From Enterobacter cancerogenus (GTDB lineage Bacteria; Pseudomonadota; Gammaproteobacteria; Enterobacterales; Enterobacteriaceae): DNA of 64,000 bases. The notes below the pieces were generated by a model. It made no database searches. It was given only the letters and a program-made list of their open reading frames with translations, and had not been told where the DNA came from. Positions within the stretch are counted from its first letter, which is position 1; each line of letters begins with the position of its first letter. The stretch is taken from contig JRUP01000022.1 of NCBI GenBank assembly GCA_000773965.1, positions 104,439 through 168,438 of the forward strand. Direction: 5' to 3'. The position numbers and the translations under genes are program-made. Below are positions 28,834 to 38,353 of this stretch, piece by piece.

Positions 28834-29712
28834 ATGCGTAAGCTATACGCGTTGCTGACCGCAGCTTTGATGATACCTGCGCTGGCACAGGCTGATGAAG
28901 CCACCATAAAAGAGGTGCATGACGCCCCGGCAGTGAAGGGCAGTATTATTGCGAACCTGTTGGAGAAACACGATAACCCGTTCGTGCTTTATCCTTACGA
29001 AAACAACTATTTGCTCTACACCTACACCAGCGACATGAACAAAGAGGCGATCTCTTCGTACAACTGGGCAGACAAAGCAAAAAACGATGAAGTAAAATTT
29101 CAGCTCAGCCTGGCGTTCCCGCTGTGGCGTGGCATTCTGGGTGATAATTCGGTACTGGCCGCATCCTATACGCAACGTTCATGGTGGCAGCTCTCTAACC
29201 GTGGAGCCTCATCGCCGTTCCGTGAAACCAACTATGAGCCGCAGATTTTCCTTGGCTGGGCAACGGATTACACCTTTGCCGGCTGGACTCTGCGCGACAT
29301 CGAAACCGGTCTTAACCACGAGTCTAATGGACGTAGTGATCCGACTTCACGCAGCTGGAACCGCGTCTATGCGCGTCTGATGGCACAGAACGGTAACTTC
29401 CTCGCGGAAATCAAACCCTGGTATCGCATTCCAGAAAATGAAAATAACGATGATAACCCCGACATCACCAAGTACATGGGCTACTATCGCGCCAAGCTCG
29501 GTTATGAAATGGGTGAAAGTATTTTCAGCGTGGAAGGCAACTACAACTGGAATAGCGGCTACGGCGGCGCGACTTTCGCCTGGAGCTATCCTATCTCTGA
29601 ACATGTGCGCTTTTACACCCAGCTGTTCAGCGGGTATGGTGAATCGCTTATCGACTATAACCACCGCCAGACCCGTTTTGGCGTGGGCGTAACACTTAAC
29701 GATCTGTTCTAA
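28834..29712 (+). CDS. pldA: Outer-membrane phospholipase A
   Basis: Ca2+-dependent outer-membrane phospholipase A1/A2 that removes phospholipids from the outer leaflet. Start at the ATG at 28834 ([20 protein letters not shown]) gives a good signal peptide, a GGAG site upstream and 292 residues (289 in E. coli). The catalytic His-Ser pair lies in [10 protein letters not shown] (E. coli His142/Ser144) with the nearby NYNWN segment. Twelve-strand barrel character is clear, with the terminal Phe typical of outer-membrane proteins (GVTLNDLF). Confidence 0.96.
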   Translation: MRKLYALLTAALMIPALAQADEATIKEVHDAPAVKGSIIANLLEKHDNPFVLYPYENNYLLYTYTSDMNKEAISSYNWADKAKNDEVKFQLSLAFPLWRGILGDNSVLAASYTQRSWWQLSNRGASSPFRETNYEPQIFLGWATDYTFAGWTLRDIETGLNHESNGRSDPTSRSWNRVYARLMAQNGNFLAEIKPWYRIPENENNDDNPDITKYMGYYRAKLGYEMGESIFSVEGNYNWNSGYGGATFAWSYPISEHVRFYTQLFSGYGESLIDYNHRQTRFGVGVTLNDLF

Positions 29713-29735
29713 CCAGTCAGAAAAACAGGATTACC

Positions 29736-31559
29736 GTGGCAACATCGGCAGTGCTTAATCAGGAAATGCTGGCGCAGCAGGTATTACAAGATACCTTCGG
29801 CTACCAGCAATTTCGTCCCGGGCAGCAAACCATCATCGAAACCGCCCTTGCCGGGCGTGATTGTCTGGTGGTGATGCCGACCGGCGGCGGGAAATCGCTG
29901 TGCTATCAAATCCCGGCGCTGGTGCGCGAAGGGTTGACGCTGGTGGTTTCACCGCTGATCTCACTGATGAAAGATCAGGTCGATCAATTGCTGGCCAACG
30001 GCGTGGCAGCGGCGTGTCTCAACTCGACGCAGACGCGTGAGCAGCAGCAGCAAGTGTTTGCGGATTGCCGTACCGGCAAGCTGAAACTGCTATATATCGC
30101 GCCTGAACGTCTGATGATGGATAACTTCCTCGACAGCCTGCACCAGTGGAATCCGGTGATGCTGGCGGTGGATGAAGCACACTGTATCTCACAATGGGGC
30201 CATGATTTCCGCCCGGAATACGGCTCGATTGGTCAGCTGCGTCAGCGCTTCCCGGAACTGCCGGTGATGGCGCTGACGGCAACCGCCGATGAAACCACGC
30301 GTAACGACATCGCCCATCTGTTGCAGATGGACGATCCGCTGATTCAAATCAGCAGCTTTGACCGCCCGAATATTCGCTACACGCTGGTGGAGAAATTCAA
30401 ACCCACCGATCAGCTGTTGCGCTATGTGCAAGAGCAGCGCGGTAAGAGCGGCATCATTTACTGTAACAGCCGCGCGAAGGTGGAAGACACTGCCGCGCGT
30501 CTGCAAAGCCGTGGGCTGAGTGTCGGCGCGTATCACGCCGGTATCGACAGCGCCCAGCGCGCGCACGTGCAGGAAGCCTTCCAGCGCGATGACTTGCAAA
30601 TTGTGGTCGCCACCGTGGCATTTGGTATGGGCATTAACAAACCTAACGTGCGTTTCGTAGTGCACTTCGACATTCCACGCAATATCGAATCCTACTATCA
30701 GGAAACCGGTCGTGCCGGGCGTGACGGCCTGCCCGCAGAAGCGATGATGCTGTACGACCCGGCCGATATGGCATGGTTACGTAAGTGTCTGGAAGAGAAA
30801 GCGCCCGGCCCGTTGCAGGATATTGAGCGCCATAAACTCAACGCCATGGGTGCTTTTGCTGAAGCGCAAACCTGCCGTCGATTAGTGCTGCTCAACTACT
30901 TTGGTGAAGGGCGCCAGCAGCAGTGCGGTAACTGCGATATCTGTCTCGATCCTCCGCGTCGCTATGATGGTTTGGTGGAGGCGCAGAAGGCGCTTTCCAG
31001 CATCTATCGTACCGGCCAGCGCTTTGGTATGGGCTATATTGTCGACGTGCTGCGCGGTTCCACTAACCACCGCGTTCGCGATAACGGGCACGACAAATTG
31101 CCGGTGTACGGCATTGGTCGTGAGCAGAGCCAGGAGCATTGGGTCAGCGTGCTGCGTCAGCTGATCCATCTTGGTATGGTGACGCAAAATATCGCTATGC
31201 ACTCCGCCTTACAGCTGACGGAAGCGGCGCGTCCGGTACTGCGTGCCGAAGTGCCATTGATGCTGGCGGTGCCGCGTATCGTCACGGTGAAGAGCCGCAG
31301 CAGCTCGCCGAAAGTGCACAGCGGCAATTACGATCGCACGCTGTTTGGCAAACTGCGTAAATTGCGTAAGGCGATTGCCGACGAATCCAACATTCCGCCG
31401 TATGTGGTGTTTAACGATGCCACATTGATTGAGATGGCGGAGCAAATGCCGATTACCGCGTCAGAAATGTTGAGCGTGAACGGTGTCGGTCATCGCAAGC
31501 TGGAACGTTTTGGTAAACCGTTCCTGGTGATGATCAAAGAACATGTCGATGAAGAGTAA
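29736..31559 (+). CDS. recQ: ATP-dependent DNA helicase RecQ
   Basis: RecF-pathway 3'-5' helicase. GTG start at 29736 behind ACAGGA; 607 residues (about 609 in E. coli). Walker A MPTGGGKS is residues 47-54, and the DEAH box is 146-149 in [22 protein letters not shown]-dependent motif VI is [10 protein letters not shown]. The zinc-binding cysteines appear at [12 protein letters not shown] and [10 protein letters not shown], followed by a winged-helix domain and an HRDC domain ([23 protein letters not shown]). It is 23 bases after pldA. Confidence 0.97.
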   Translation: MATSAVLNQEMLAQQVLQDTFGYQQFRPGQQTIIETALAGRDCLVVMPTGGGKSLCYQIPALVREGLTLVVSPLISLMKDQVDQLLANGVAAACLNSTQTREQQQQVFADCRTGKLKLLYIAPERLMMDNFLDSLHQWNPVMLAVDEAHCISQWGHDFRPEYGSIGQLRQRFPELPVMALTATADETTRNDIAHLLQMDDPLIQISSFDRPNIRYTLVEKFKPTDQLLRYVQEQRGKSGIIYCNSRAKVEDTAARLQSRGLSVGAYHAGIDSAQRAHVQEAFQRDDLQIVVATVAFGMGINKPNVRFVVHFDIPRNIESYYQETGRAGRDGLPAEAMMLYDPADMAWLRKCLEEKAPGPLQDIERHKLNAMGAFAEAQTCRRLVLLNYFGEGRQQQCGNCDICLDPPRRYDGLVEAQKALSSIYRTGQRFGMGYIVDVLRGSTNHRVRDNGHDKLPVYGIGREQSQEHWVSVLRQLIHLGMVTQNIAMHSALQLTEAARPVLRAEVPLMLAVPRIVTVKSRSSSPKVHSGNYDRTLFGKLRKLRKAIADESNIPPYVVFNDATLIEMAEQMPITASEMLSVNGVGHRKLERFGKPFLVMIKEHVDEE

Positions 31560-31571
31560 AGGAAAGAAACC

Positions 31572-32195
31572 ATGTTGATGTTATTCGCCACCGTCGCGCT
31601 GGTGCATTTGGTTGCGCTGATGAGTCCCGGCCCGGACTTCTTCTTTGTGTCGCAAACGGCGGCCAGCCGTTCACGTAAAGAGGCGATGATGGGTGTGTTG
31701 GGCATCACGCTGGGAATCGTAATCTGGGCCGGTGTGGCGCTGATGGGCTTGCATCTGATCCTGCAAAAAATGGCCTGGCTGCATGAAATCATCATGGTGG
31801 GCGGTGGTTTGTACCTGCTGTGGATGGGTTGGCAACTCCTGCGCTCGGCACGTCAGCAGCATAAAGCCCCGCAGGTTGATGCGCCGGTGGTGGAGCTGCC
31901 AAAAAAAGGCATGAGCTTCCTGAAAGGTTTTCTGACTAATCTGTCGAACCCGAAAGCGATTATCTATTTCGGCAGCGTGTTCTCGCTGTTTGTGGGTAAT
32001 GATGTGGGCGCGATGGAGCGTTGGGGTTTATTCCTGCTGATTATCGGTGAGACCTTTGCCTGGTTCACGCTGGTCGCGGCGATTTTTGCACTACCGTGGA
32101 TGCGTGATAAGTATCAGCGTATGGCGAAGTGGGTCGATGGCATGGCGGGTGTGCTGTTTGCCGGATTCGGCATTCACCTGATTATCTCGCGTTAA
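31572..32195 (+). CDS. rhtC: Threonine export protein RhtC
   Basis: LysE-family amino-acid exporter with about six membrane segments, 207 residues (206 in E. coli). The N-terminal VALMSPGPDFFFVSQTAASRSRKEAMMGVLG motif and TNLSNPKAIIYFGSVFSLF are the family signatures. The ATG is 12 bases after recQ, with GGAAAG upstream, so the two may be co-transcribed. Confidence 0.95.
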   Translation: MLMLFATVALVHLVALMSPGPDFFFVSQTAASRSRKEAMMGVLGITLGIVIWAGVALMGLHLILQKMAWLHEIIMVGGGLYLLWMGWQLLRSARQQHKAPQVDAPVVELPKKGMSFLKGFLTNLSNPKAIIYFGSVFSLFVGNDVGAMERWGLFLLIIGETFAWFTLVAAIFALPWMRDKYQRMAKWVDGMAGVLFAGFGIHLIISR

Positions 32196-32292
32196 ATCGG
32201 GTTTACTTGCCATTTCGGCACCGGGCAGTGTTCGCGCGCTTTACGTTCAGCATCTGTGCTTCATAACTTGCGCACTGACCACCTCGAAATAG

Positions 32293-32332
32293 CTGCGGCA
32301 ATAAGGTTTATCACCTTGGTGCCGCAGTTTTT
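32293..32332 (+). terminator. Terminator between rhtC and rhtB
   Basis: CTGCGGCA pairs with TGCCGCAG around an inner AAGGT/ACCTT stem, then TTTTT. It ends transcription of recQ-rhtC just before the convergent rhtB stop. The preceding bases (32196-32290) hold nothing I recognise. Confidence 0.82.
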
Positions 32333-32340
32333 AAAATGTC

Positions 32341-32964
32341 TTACGCGATTCTGCGCGCACTTGCCAGCAACGCACCGACGGCCATAAATAGCCCACCAAA
32401 GGTGCGGTTCATCAGCTTCATCTGCTTAGGCCCTTTAATCCAGCCCGCAATACGGGTTGCCAGCGTGGCGTAACCAATCATCACGATAATATCGACCACG
32501 ATGGTGGTGACACCGAGCACCAGATACTGCATCAACTGCGGCTGGTGTGGCTGAATAAACTGCGGGAACAGCGCGGCGAGAAACACGATGCTTTTCGGGT
32601 TGGTGAGATTCACCAGAATGGCGCGTTTGAACAGGCGACGACGCGGCATCGCTTTTGCCACGGCATCCAAATCAATACCGCCTGCGGAACGCCACTGCTG
32701 AATGCCTAGCCATACCAGATACGCAGCACCTGCCCACTTCAGCACTTCAAACGCCATGATCGATTGTGAAAATAGCGCACCCAAACCGGCACCTACCAGC
32801 ACAATGTGAATCGCCAGCCCAAGCTGTAAGCCAGTGATCGAAGCCGCCGCGCCGCGATAGCCATGGCTGATGCCGGTGCTCATGGTGTTGATGGCACCGG
32901 AACCGGGTGAAAGACTGAGGATAGTTGTGGTCAACAGGTAGGTTAACCACCATTCAATGGTCAT
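32341..32964 (-). CDS. rhtB: Homoserine/homoserine lactone export protein RhtB
   Basis: LysE-family exporter paralogous to RhtC, about six helices. I prefer the ATG at 32964 ([28 protein letters not shown]), which gives 207 residues (206 in E. coli) and leaves AGGGA 9 bases upstream. An ATG nine bases earlier has almost no spacing. The [19 protein letters not shown] motif is present. Convergent with rhtC. Confidence 0.94.
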   Translation of the reverse strand: MTIEWWLTYLLTTTILSLSPGSGAINTMSTGISHGYRGAAASITGLQLGLAIHIVLVGAGLGALFSQSIMAFEVLKWAGAAYLVWLGIQQWRSAGGIDLDAVAKAMPRRRLFKRAILVNLTNPKSIVFLAALFPQFIQPHQPQLMQYLVLGVTTIVVDIIVMIGYATLATRIAGWIKGPKQMKLMNRTFGGLFMAVGALLASARRIA

Positions 32965-33068
32965 GTGTGACATTCCCTGAAGTGAACGAAGTGTGACACA
33001 ATACGCCAGAATATCGCGGTGCGCTATGGCGTACAGACGCGCGATGAGGCTTTTTTTCAGGGGGACGG

Positions 33069-34061
33069 ATGCAGCATCACAAACAGCGTTGGCTCGGGCG
33101 AGAGAAAGGCTTTTCCGCCTTTGCTACCGGTCCGCTGCTCGACTTCTGGCGTCGTCGTGAAGAGTGCGAATTCACCGGTGTCGGTAACCTGAAGATTCGC
33201 TATGTTCGTTTCACCTCACCGCAACATCGCCGTGTCATCCTGATTGTTCCTGGCCGCATCGAAAGCTATATCAAATACCCGGAACTGGCTTACGATCTGT
33301 TCCACTGCGGCTATGACGTGGTGATTATTGACCATCGCGGGCAGGGCCGCTCCGATCGCTTGCTGGCGGACTCGCATCGCGGCCATGTGGTGGAGTTCAG
33401 CCACTATGTTGACGACTTAGAAACGCTGTATCTGAAAGAGATGGTCAGCAACCATTATCAGCAACGCTACGTGCTGGCGCATTCGATGGGCGGCGCGATT
33501 TTAGCGCTGTTTCTGGCGCGTCAGCCGCAGGCGTTCCATGCCGCGGTATTTTCGGCACCGATGTTTGGCATTGTGCTGCCGCTGCCTGACTGGATGGCGC
33601 ACCCGATTCTGGACTGGGCGGAAAAACTGCCCGCCATTCGCGAACGTTACGCGTTAGGCACCGGCCGCTGGCGTGCCAGTCCGTTTGGTATTAATCGCCT
33701 GACGCACAGCCGGGAACGCTATCGGCGCAACCTGCGTTTTTACGCGGACGATCCGGGACTGCGCGTCGGTGGCCCGACCTATCATTGGGTGCGCGAAGGC
33801 GTCTATGCCGGACGCAGTATCATCAGCCAGGCGGCGAAAATCACCACGCCTTCCCTGGTATTGCAGGCCAGTGAAGACGATGTGGTGGATAACCGCTCGC
33901 AAGATATTTTTTGTACGGCGATGGCCGACGCGGGACATCCCTGCGAAGGCACCGTGCCGTATGTGATTCAAGGCGCGCGTCACGAGATTTTGTTCGAAAC
34001 AGACGCCATGCGCGCTGAAGCGCTCAACCTGGTGGTCGATTTTTTCGAGCGCCACGTTTAA
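33069..34061 (+). CDS. pldB: Lysophospholipase L2
   Basis: Alpha/beta-hydrolase (monoacylglycerol-lipase type) that hydrolyses 2-acyl lysophospholipids at the inner membrane. 330 residues (340 in E. coli). The nucleophile is Ser139 in [11 protein letters not shown], with [17 protein letters not shown] as the oxyanion-side loop. An acidic residue in [11 protein letters not shown] and His in [11 protein letters not shown] complete the triad. Divergent from rhtB; 32 bases before yigL. The DNA between rhtB and pldB (about 100 bases) shows no recognised site. Confidence 0.95.
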   Translation: MQHHKQRWLGREKGFSAFATGPLLDFWRRREECEFTGVGNLKIRYVRFTSPQHRRVILIVPGRIESYIKYPELAYDLFHCGYDVVIIDHRGQGRSDRLLADSHRGHVVEFSHYVDDLETLYLKEMVSNHYQQRYVLAHSMGGAILALFLARQPQAFHAAVFSAPMFGIVLPLPDWMAHPILDWAEKLPAIRERYALGTGRWRASPFGINRLTHSRERYRRNLRFYADDPGLRVGGPTYHWVREGVYAGRSIISQAAKITTPSLVLQASEDDVVDNRSQDIFCTAMADAGHPCEGTVPYVIQGARHEILFETDAMRAEALNLVVDFFERHV

Positions 34062-34093
34062 CTCATTTTCCGACATCAATACCAGAGGTTTAC

Positions 34094-34894
34094 ATGTACC
34101 ACATCGTCGCATCCGACCTGGATGGCACGCTGCTCTCACCGGAACACCGCCTGACACCTTTTGCCCGTACCACGCTGCAGGAACTGGTGGCGCAAGATGT
34201 CCATTTCGTTTTCGCCACCGGCCGCCACTATATCGACGTAGGCCAGATGCGCGATAACCTTGGCATTCCGGCGTACATGATTACTTCCAACGGGGCCCGC
34301 GTGCACAACGCAGACGGTGAACTGGTGTTTAGCCATAACCTCGACGCCGACATCGCCAGCGAGCTTTACGGTCTGCAGTACCACGATGAACATATCCTGA
34401 CGCACGTGTATCGTGACGATGAGTGGTACATGAGCCGTCATCGCCCGGAGGAGCAGGACTACTTCCGTGAGTCGGTGTTTAACTATCAGGTTTATCAGCC
34501 GGGCATGCTGGAGACCGACGGCATCAGCAAGGTGTTCTTTACTTGCGACGATCCCGAACGTCTGGTGCCGCTGGAGCTGGCGATCGAAGCGCGCTGGGGC
34601 GATCGCGTTAACGTCAGCTTCTCACTGCCGACCTGTCTGGAAGTGATGGCGGGTGGCGTATCCAAAGGTCATGCGCTGGAGGCGGTATCAAAGCAGCTTG
34701 GCTTCTCATTGAAAGAGTGCATCGCTTTTGGTGATGGCATGAATGACGTGGAAATGCTGAGTATGGCGGGTAAAGGCTGCATCATGCGCAATGCGCAGCA
34801 GCGGTTGAAAGATACCTTGCCGACGCTGGAAGTGATTGGCAGCAACGCTGAAGATGCGGTGCCGCATACGTTGCGTAAGTTGTTCCTTGCTTAA
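34094..34894 (+). CDS. yigL: HAD-family sugar/pyridoxal phosphatase YigL
   Basis: Cof-type HAD phosphatase; in E. coli YigL dephosphorylates accumulated glucose-6-phosphate during glucose-phosphate stress and also pyridoxal phosphate. 266 residues, same as E. coli. Motif I is VASDLDGTLLSP (Asp8 nucleophile), motif II FATGRHY, motif III the lysine in VSKGHALEAV, and motif IV AFGDGMNDVEML. Probably read with pldB, and in E. coli its mRNA is stabilised by the sRNA SgrS within pldB; this was not tested here. Confidence 0.95.
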   Translation: MYHIVASDLDGTLLSPEHRLTPFARTTLQELVAQDVHFVFATGRHYIDVGQMRDNLGIPAYMITSNGARVHNADGELVFSHNLDADIASELYGLQYHDEHILTHVYRDDEWYMSRHRPEEQDYFRESVFNYQVYQPGMLETDGISKVFFTCDDPERLVPLELAIEARWGDRVNVSFSLPTCLEVMAGGVSKGHALEAVSKQLGFSLKECIAFGDGMNDVEMLSMAGKGCIMRNAQQRLKDTLPTLEVIGSNAEDAVPHTLRKLFLA

Positions 34895-34895
34895 A

Positions 34896-34925
34896 AAAAT
34901 GGGCCGGTGATACCGGCCCATTTTT
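34896..34925. terminator. Bidirectional terminator between yigL and glpT
   Basis: AAAAAATGGGCCGG and CCGGCCCATTTTT form a perfect stem with T tracts on both strands, serving the convergent yigL (+) and glpT (-). Confidence 0.93.
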
Positions 34926-34926
34926 G

Positions 34927-36267
34927 TTATGCCATCTGTCTCTTATGTTTATGCTCGCTGACCATGGTGAGCAGCAGTAAAATCACCGCCAACACCGATC
35001 CGGCAATCATCACCATGAATCCACCATCCCAGCCGAAATAATCCACGGTGTAACCAACAATCGCGCTGGCTGCCACTGAACCGCCAAGATAACCAAACAA
35101 ACCGGTAAAGCCTGCTGCCGTGCCGGCCGCTTTCTTCGGCGCTAACTCCAGCGCATGCAGACCAATCAGCATCACCGGGCCGTAGATCAGGAAGCCAATG
35201 ACGATCATGCACAGCATATCGAGACCTGGATTGCCGGGTGGGTTAAGCCAGTACACCACCGTCGCGATGGTTACCAGCGTCATAAAGAACACGCCAGTGG
35301 CACCACGATTGCCTCGGAATACCTTGTCCGACATCCAGCCGCACAGCAAGGTGCCGGGAATGCCCGCATATTCATAGAAGAAGTAAGCCCACGAAGATTT
35401 ATCCAGCGTGAAATGCTTCACCTCTTTCAGGTAGGTCGGTGACCAGTCGAGAATGCCGTAGCGCAGCAGGTAAACGAACACGTTGGCCAGCGCGATATAC
35501 CACAGCAGCTTATTAGGCAGGATGTACTGCATAAAAATCTGCTTCGCCGTCAACTCCTCCTCATGATCCTCGCTGTAGTCTGGCGGATAATCATTCTTGT
35601 ACGCCTCAATCGGCGGCAAACCACAAGACTGCGGCGTATCGCGCATCAGGGCAAAGGCAATAATCGCGATGAGGATGGCACCAAACGCCGGCATATAGAG
35701 CGCGGCTTTCCAGTCGTTAAACCACGCCATACCCAGCAGGAACAGCAAGGGTGGAATACCACCGCCCACGTTGTGGGCGCAGTTCCACACCGAGACAATC
35801 CCGCCACGCTCCTTCTGTGACCACCAGTGCACCATGGTGCGCCCGCACGGTGGCCAGCCCATGCCCTGGAACCAACCGCACAGGAACAGCAGCACAAACA
35901 TCACCATGATGCTGGAGGTGGCCCAGGGTACAAAGCCCATAAACAGCATCACCGCAGCGGCCAGAATCAGTCCGGCAGGTAAAAAGACCCGCGGATTTGA
36001 ACGGTCAGAGACGGAACCCATGATGAACTTGGAAAAACCGTAGGCGATGGAGATTCCGGACAGCGCAAAGCCAAGATCGCCACGCGAAAAGCCCTGCTCA
36101 ACCAAATAGGGCATCGCCAGCGCAAAGTTTTTACGGACCAGGTAATAGGCGGCATAGCCAAAGAAAATGCCGATGAAGATTTGCCAGCGTAGCCGACGAT
36201 AGAGCGGATCGACACGATCGTCAGCGACTTGCGGCTGATGCGGTGCCGGTTTGAAGATACTCAGCAT
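34927..36267 (-). CDS. glpT: Glycerol-3-phosphate:phosphate antiporter
   Basis: Major-facilitator inner-membrane antiporter that imports sn-glycerol-3-phosphate in exchange for phosphate; it is also the usual entry route of fosfomycin. The 446 residues (452 in E. coli) are nearly identical over the core, with KPAPH at the N-terminus, [26 protein letters not shown] and the substrate-site arginines in RRLRWQ/YLVRKN and LLRYGILDW. It lacks the companion glpQ and sits between yigL and yigM, whereas E. coli keeps glpTQ beside glpABC. A CRP-like site lies upstream. Confidence 0.94.
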   Translation of the reverse strand: MLSIFKPAPHQPQVADDRVDPLYRRLRWQIFIGIFFGYAAYYLVRKNFALAMPYLVEQGFSRGDLGFALSGISIAYGFSKFIMGSVSDRSNPRVFLPAGLILAAAVMLFMGFVPWATSSIMVMFVLLFLCGWFQGMGWPPCGRTMVHWWSQKERGGIVSVWNCAHNVGGGIPPLLFLLGMAWFNDWKAALYMPAFGAILIAIIAFALMRDTPQSCGLPPIEAYKNDYPPDYSEDHEEELTAKQIFMQYILPNKLLWYIALANVFVYLLRYGILDWSPTYLKEVKHFTLDKSSWAYFFYEYAGIPGTLLCGWMSDKVFRGNRGATGVFFMTLVTIATVVYWLNPPGNPGLDMLCMIVIGFLIYGPVMLIGLHALELAPKKAAGTAAGFTGLFGYLGGSVAASAIVGYTVDYFGWDGGFMVMIAGSVLAVILLLLTMVSEHKHKRQMA

Positions 36268-36394
36268 GAATGTGGCCCTCCAGGGCGCGATATTTTTATA
36301 AATTCCCAGCAGGTTGGGTCAAATGCCCTCTGGCGTGACAACAAAACCAAAGTTCCATTTCGCGCAAAGGATAGTGATGGTTACGCCACGTTAC

Positions 36395-36410
36395 TGTGAT
36401 GTGTGACACA
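36395..36410. promoter_or_regulatory. CRP-like site upstream of glpT
   Basis: TGTGATGTGTGACACA, one mismatch from TGTGA-N6-TCACA, 128 bases before the glpT start. About 44 bases further out (36454-36472) lies an imperfect GlpR-like palindrome (ATGTTGGT...TCGCGCAT). Both fit cAMP and glycerol-3-phosphate control of glpT. The rest of the 433-base gap to yigM holds nothing I recognise. Confidence 0.6.
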
Positions 36411-36700
36411 ATTGTTACAGTTTGATGACATTAAATAGCGATATAAACCAGAAAATGTTGGTATTCGCGCATGAAGCGTCGGGGCTTTTGGGTTTAGAAG
36501 GGGAATCCGTTGCCGTGTCGGATCAGATTCACTGCATTTGCAACCAGCGACCTGATTTCAGCAATGGACCTTATCTCAATGAGTGACGGGGATACGGCGA
36601 TTTGTTTGATTTTAATTTGACCATTCGTCAACCAGATATTTCAGCCCGTCCACGACAGTTTGTTTACACTAGCGCCACTGTTCATTTTGGGATCAATACC

Positions 36701-37570
36701 GTGCTGTTACTGATCGTTACCACCATTTTGTGGGCTTTTTCCTTTAGTTTGATAGGGGAATACCTTGCGGGCCAGGTTGACTCCTGGTTCTCTGTACTGA
36801 TGCGCCTTGGGTTGGCTGCGATTGTCTTCCTGCCGTTCCTGCGCTGGAAAGGCTATCGCGCCTCAACCATCCTGCTGTATATGCTGGTGGGGATGCTGCA
36901 ACTTGGCGTCATGTATCTGCTGAGTTTTGAGGCTTATACCTACCTCAGCGTGACAGAATTCCTGTTGTTTACCGTGATGACGCCGCTCTACGTCACGCTG
37001 ATTTACGATTTGCTCAGCAGACGTCGGCTGCGAATCGGCTATGCCTTCAGCGCGCTGTTGGCGGTAGCCGGGGCGGCCATCATTCGCTATGACAAAGTCA
37101 GCGATCATTTCTGGTTTGGTTTGCTGCTGGTTCAGGCGGCTAACATCTGCTTCGCCATTGGTATGGTTGGTTACAAGCGCTTGCAGGAAACCCGCCCAAT
37201 GCCGCAACACACGGCCTTCTCGTGGTTCTATCTTGGCGCGGTGATCATCGCCATCATTGCGTGGAGCCTGTGGGGTAATCCGAACAAACTGCCGACCACT
37301 AACCTGCAATGGGGCATTCTGGTGTGGCTGGGCGTGGCGGCTTCGGGGCTTGGCTACTTTATGTGGAACTACGGTGCGACGCAGGTCGATGCGGGTACGC
37401 TGGGCATTATGAACAACATGCACGTGCCAGCGGGCTTGCTGGTCAATCTGGCGATCTGGCAAGAGAAACCGCACTGGCCGAGCTTTATTGCCGGGGCGAT
37501 TGTCATTTTCGCTTCACTTTACGTGCATAAGCGCTGGGTGCTGGGACATGGGTCCAAAAGCGCTGCCTAA
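36701..37570 (+). CDS. yigM: EamA-family transporter YigM (biotin transporter)
   Basis: Drug/metabolite-transporter-superfamily permease with about 10 helices; E. coli YigM (BioP) is reported as a biotin transporter. I use the GTG at 36701, which gives MLLLIVTTILWAFSFSLIGEYLAG, 289 residues, and aligns with the E. coli start; GGGA lies about 8 bases upstream. An open frame to a TTG at 36602 is not conserved. The NYGATQVDAGTLGIMNNMHVPAGLL segment is near identical to E. coli. Next to metR as usual, but yehS intervenes. Confidence 0.9.
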   Translation: MLLLIVTTILWAFSFSLIGEYLAGQVDSWFSVLMRLGLAAIVFLPFLRWKGYRASTILLYMLVGMLQLGVMYLLSFEAYTYLSVTEFLLFTVMTPLYVTLIYDLLSRRRLRIGYAFSALLAVAGAAIIRYDKVSDHFWFGLLLVQAANICFAIGMVGYKRLQETRPMPQHTAFSWFYLGAVIIAIIAWSLWGNPNKLPTTNLQWGILVWLGVAASGLGYFMWNYGATQVDAGTLGIMNNMHVPAGLLVNLAIWQEKPHWPSFIAGAIVIFASLYVHKRWVLGHGSKSAA

Positions 37571-37572
37571 CT

Positions 37573-37641
37573 GAGACGATCCTTGATCTGGTTTCGTTGA
37601 ACTTGCAGAAGCGCTATGTGCTGGGAAAAAGCAGCACCTAA
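37573..37641 (+). pseudogene. Decayed duplicate of the yigM 3' end
   Basis: Right after the yigM stop, a 23-codon frame ends in TAA and reads ...VSLNLQKRYVLGKSST, plainly related to the true YigM tail ...ASLYVHKRWVLGHGSKSAA. Nucleotides match too: AAGCGCT...GTGCTGGGA occurs in both. There is no start codon or ribosome binding site, and the similarity fades upstream, so this is a remnant of a duplicated or replaced 3' end, not a gene. Confidence 0.7.
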
Positions 37642-37652
37642 GCCAAAGGGAA

Positions 37653-37750
37653 GATACAGGCCGCTACGAAGAGCGAAGCGTCCGAGCCATGGATGGCGAG
37701 GCCGATCCACAGGGATGTGAGATTCCTTCGTGATCGGAGCGGCCTGTATC
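37653..37750. repeat. 98-base element with 13-base perfect terminal inverted repeats
   Basis: GATACAGGCCGCT at 37653-37665 is the exact reverse complement of AGCGGCCTGTATC at 37738-37750. Inside, CGAAG and CTTCG pair as a second step, and the centre holds GGATGGCGAGGCC. There is no coding frame. It resembles the larger intergenic palindromes of Erwiniaceae, possibly a non-autonomous MITE-like element; this is inference. Confidence 0.75.
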
Positions 37751-37775
37751 TGACCTAACTCCGATCAAAAAGCGA

Positions 37776-38258
37776 TTACACCTTCTTGGCTGGCGCCGCA
37801 GGACGATTCATCATCGTCAATCCCTTCAAAAAGTTACGCAGAATCTGGTCGCCACACTCGCGGTAGTTCTTATGATCCGGATTGCGGAAAATCGCACCGA
37901 CTTCCGCCTGGGAAATCTTAAAGTTTGCCTTCTCCAGCACCACCGGAATATCCGTGGTCTTCAGCGCAAACGCGATACGCAGCTTCTTAATGAAAATATT
38001 ATTATTCATACGACGTTCGACTGACGGCGCTGGCGCATCTTCACTCTTACCGCGACGGAAGAAAATCAAACCGTTGAGGAAATAGCCCATCAGCACGTCC
38101 GGCAACTTACGGAACGCCGCATCCTCATCCTTCTTCATCCACGCCTGCACATCCTCCAGCGGCACTTCACTGCCCGCTAAGGCAAAAATCTCCACCACTT
38201 TGCTATCGCTCAAATCAAGCATATAGCGCACGCTGCGCAGAACATCGTTACTCGTCAT
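37776..38258 (-). CDS. yehS: DUF1456 family protein YehS
   Basis: 160-residue protein with two copies of the DUF1456 helical repeat: NDVLRSVRYMLDLSDSKVVEIFALAG and NNIFIKKLRIAFALKTTDIPVVLEKA, each followed by a second half (DVLMGYFLNGLIFFRRG; PDHKNYRECGDQILRNFLKGL). It matches E. coli YehS (156 residues), whose function is unknown. In E. coli yehS is elsewhere on the chromosome; here it is inserted between yigM and metR on the metR strand. It ends in a lysine-rich tail. Confidence 0.9.
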   Translation of the reverse strand: MTSNDVLRSVRYMLDLSDSKVVEIFALAGSEVPLEDVQAWMKKDEDAAFRKLPDVLMGYFLNGLIFFRRGKSEDAPAPSVERRMNNNIFIKKLRIAFALKTTDIPVVLEKANFKISQAEVGAIFRNPDHKNYRECGDQILRNFLKGLTMMNRPAAPAKKV

Positions 38259-38353
38259 GGTGAAACTCTCTTGGTCGCGGATTGAGGCGGCGCATTATAG
38301 AGCAGGCTGGGCAGGGATAACAGCACGGGCGACACCAGCCACCCGTGAGAACA

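Noticed and set aside
32196-32290. Possible small RNA between rhtC and rhtB
   Set aside because: Only a terminator can be supported; no promoter or recognised RNA sequence precedes it.
36602-36700. N-terminal extension of yigM to a TTG
   Set aside because: No ribosome binding site and no hydrophobic or conserved sequence; the GTG at 36701 aligns with the known start.
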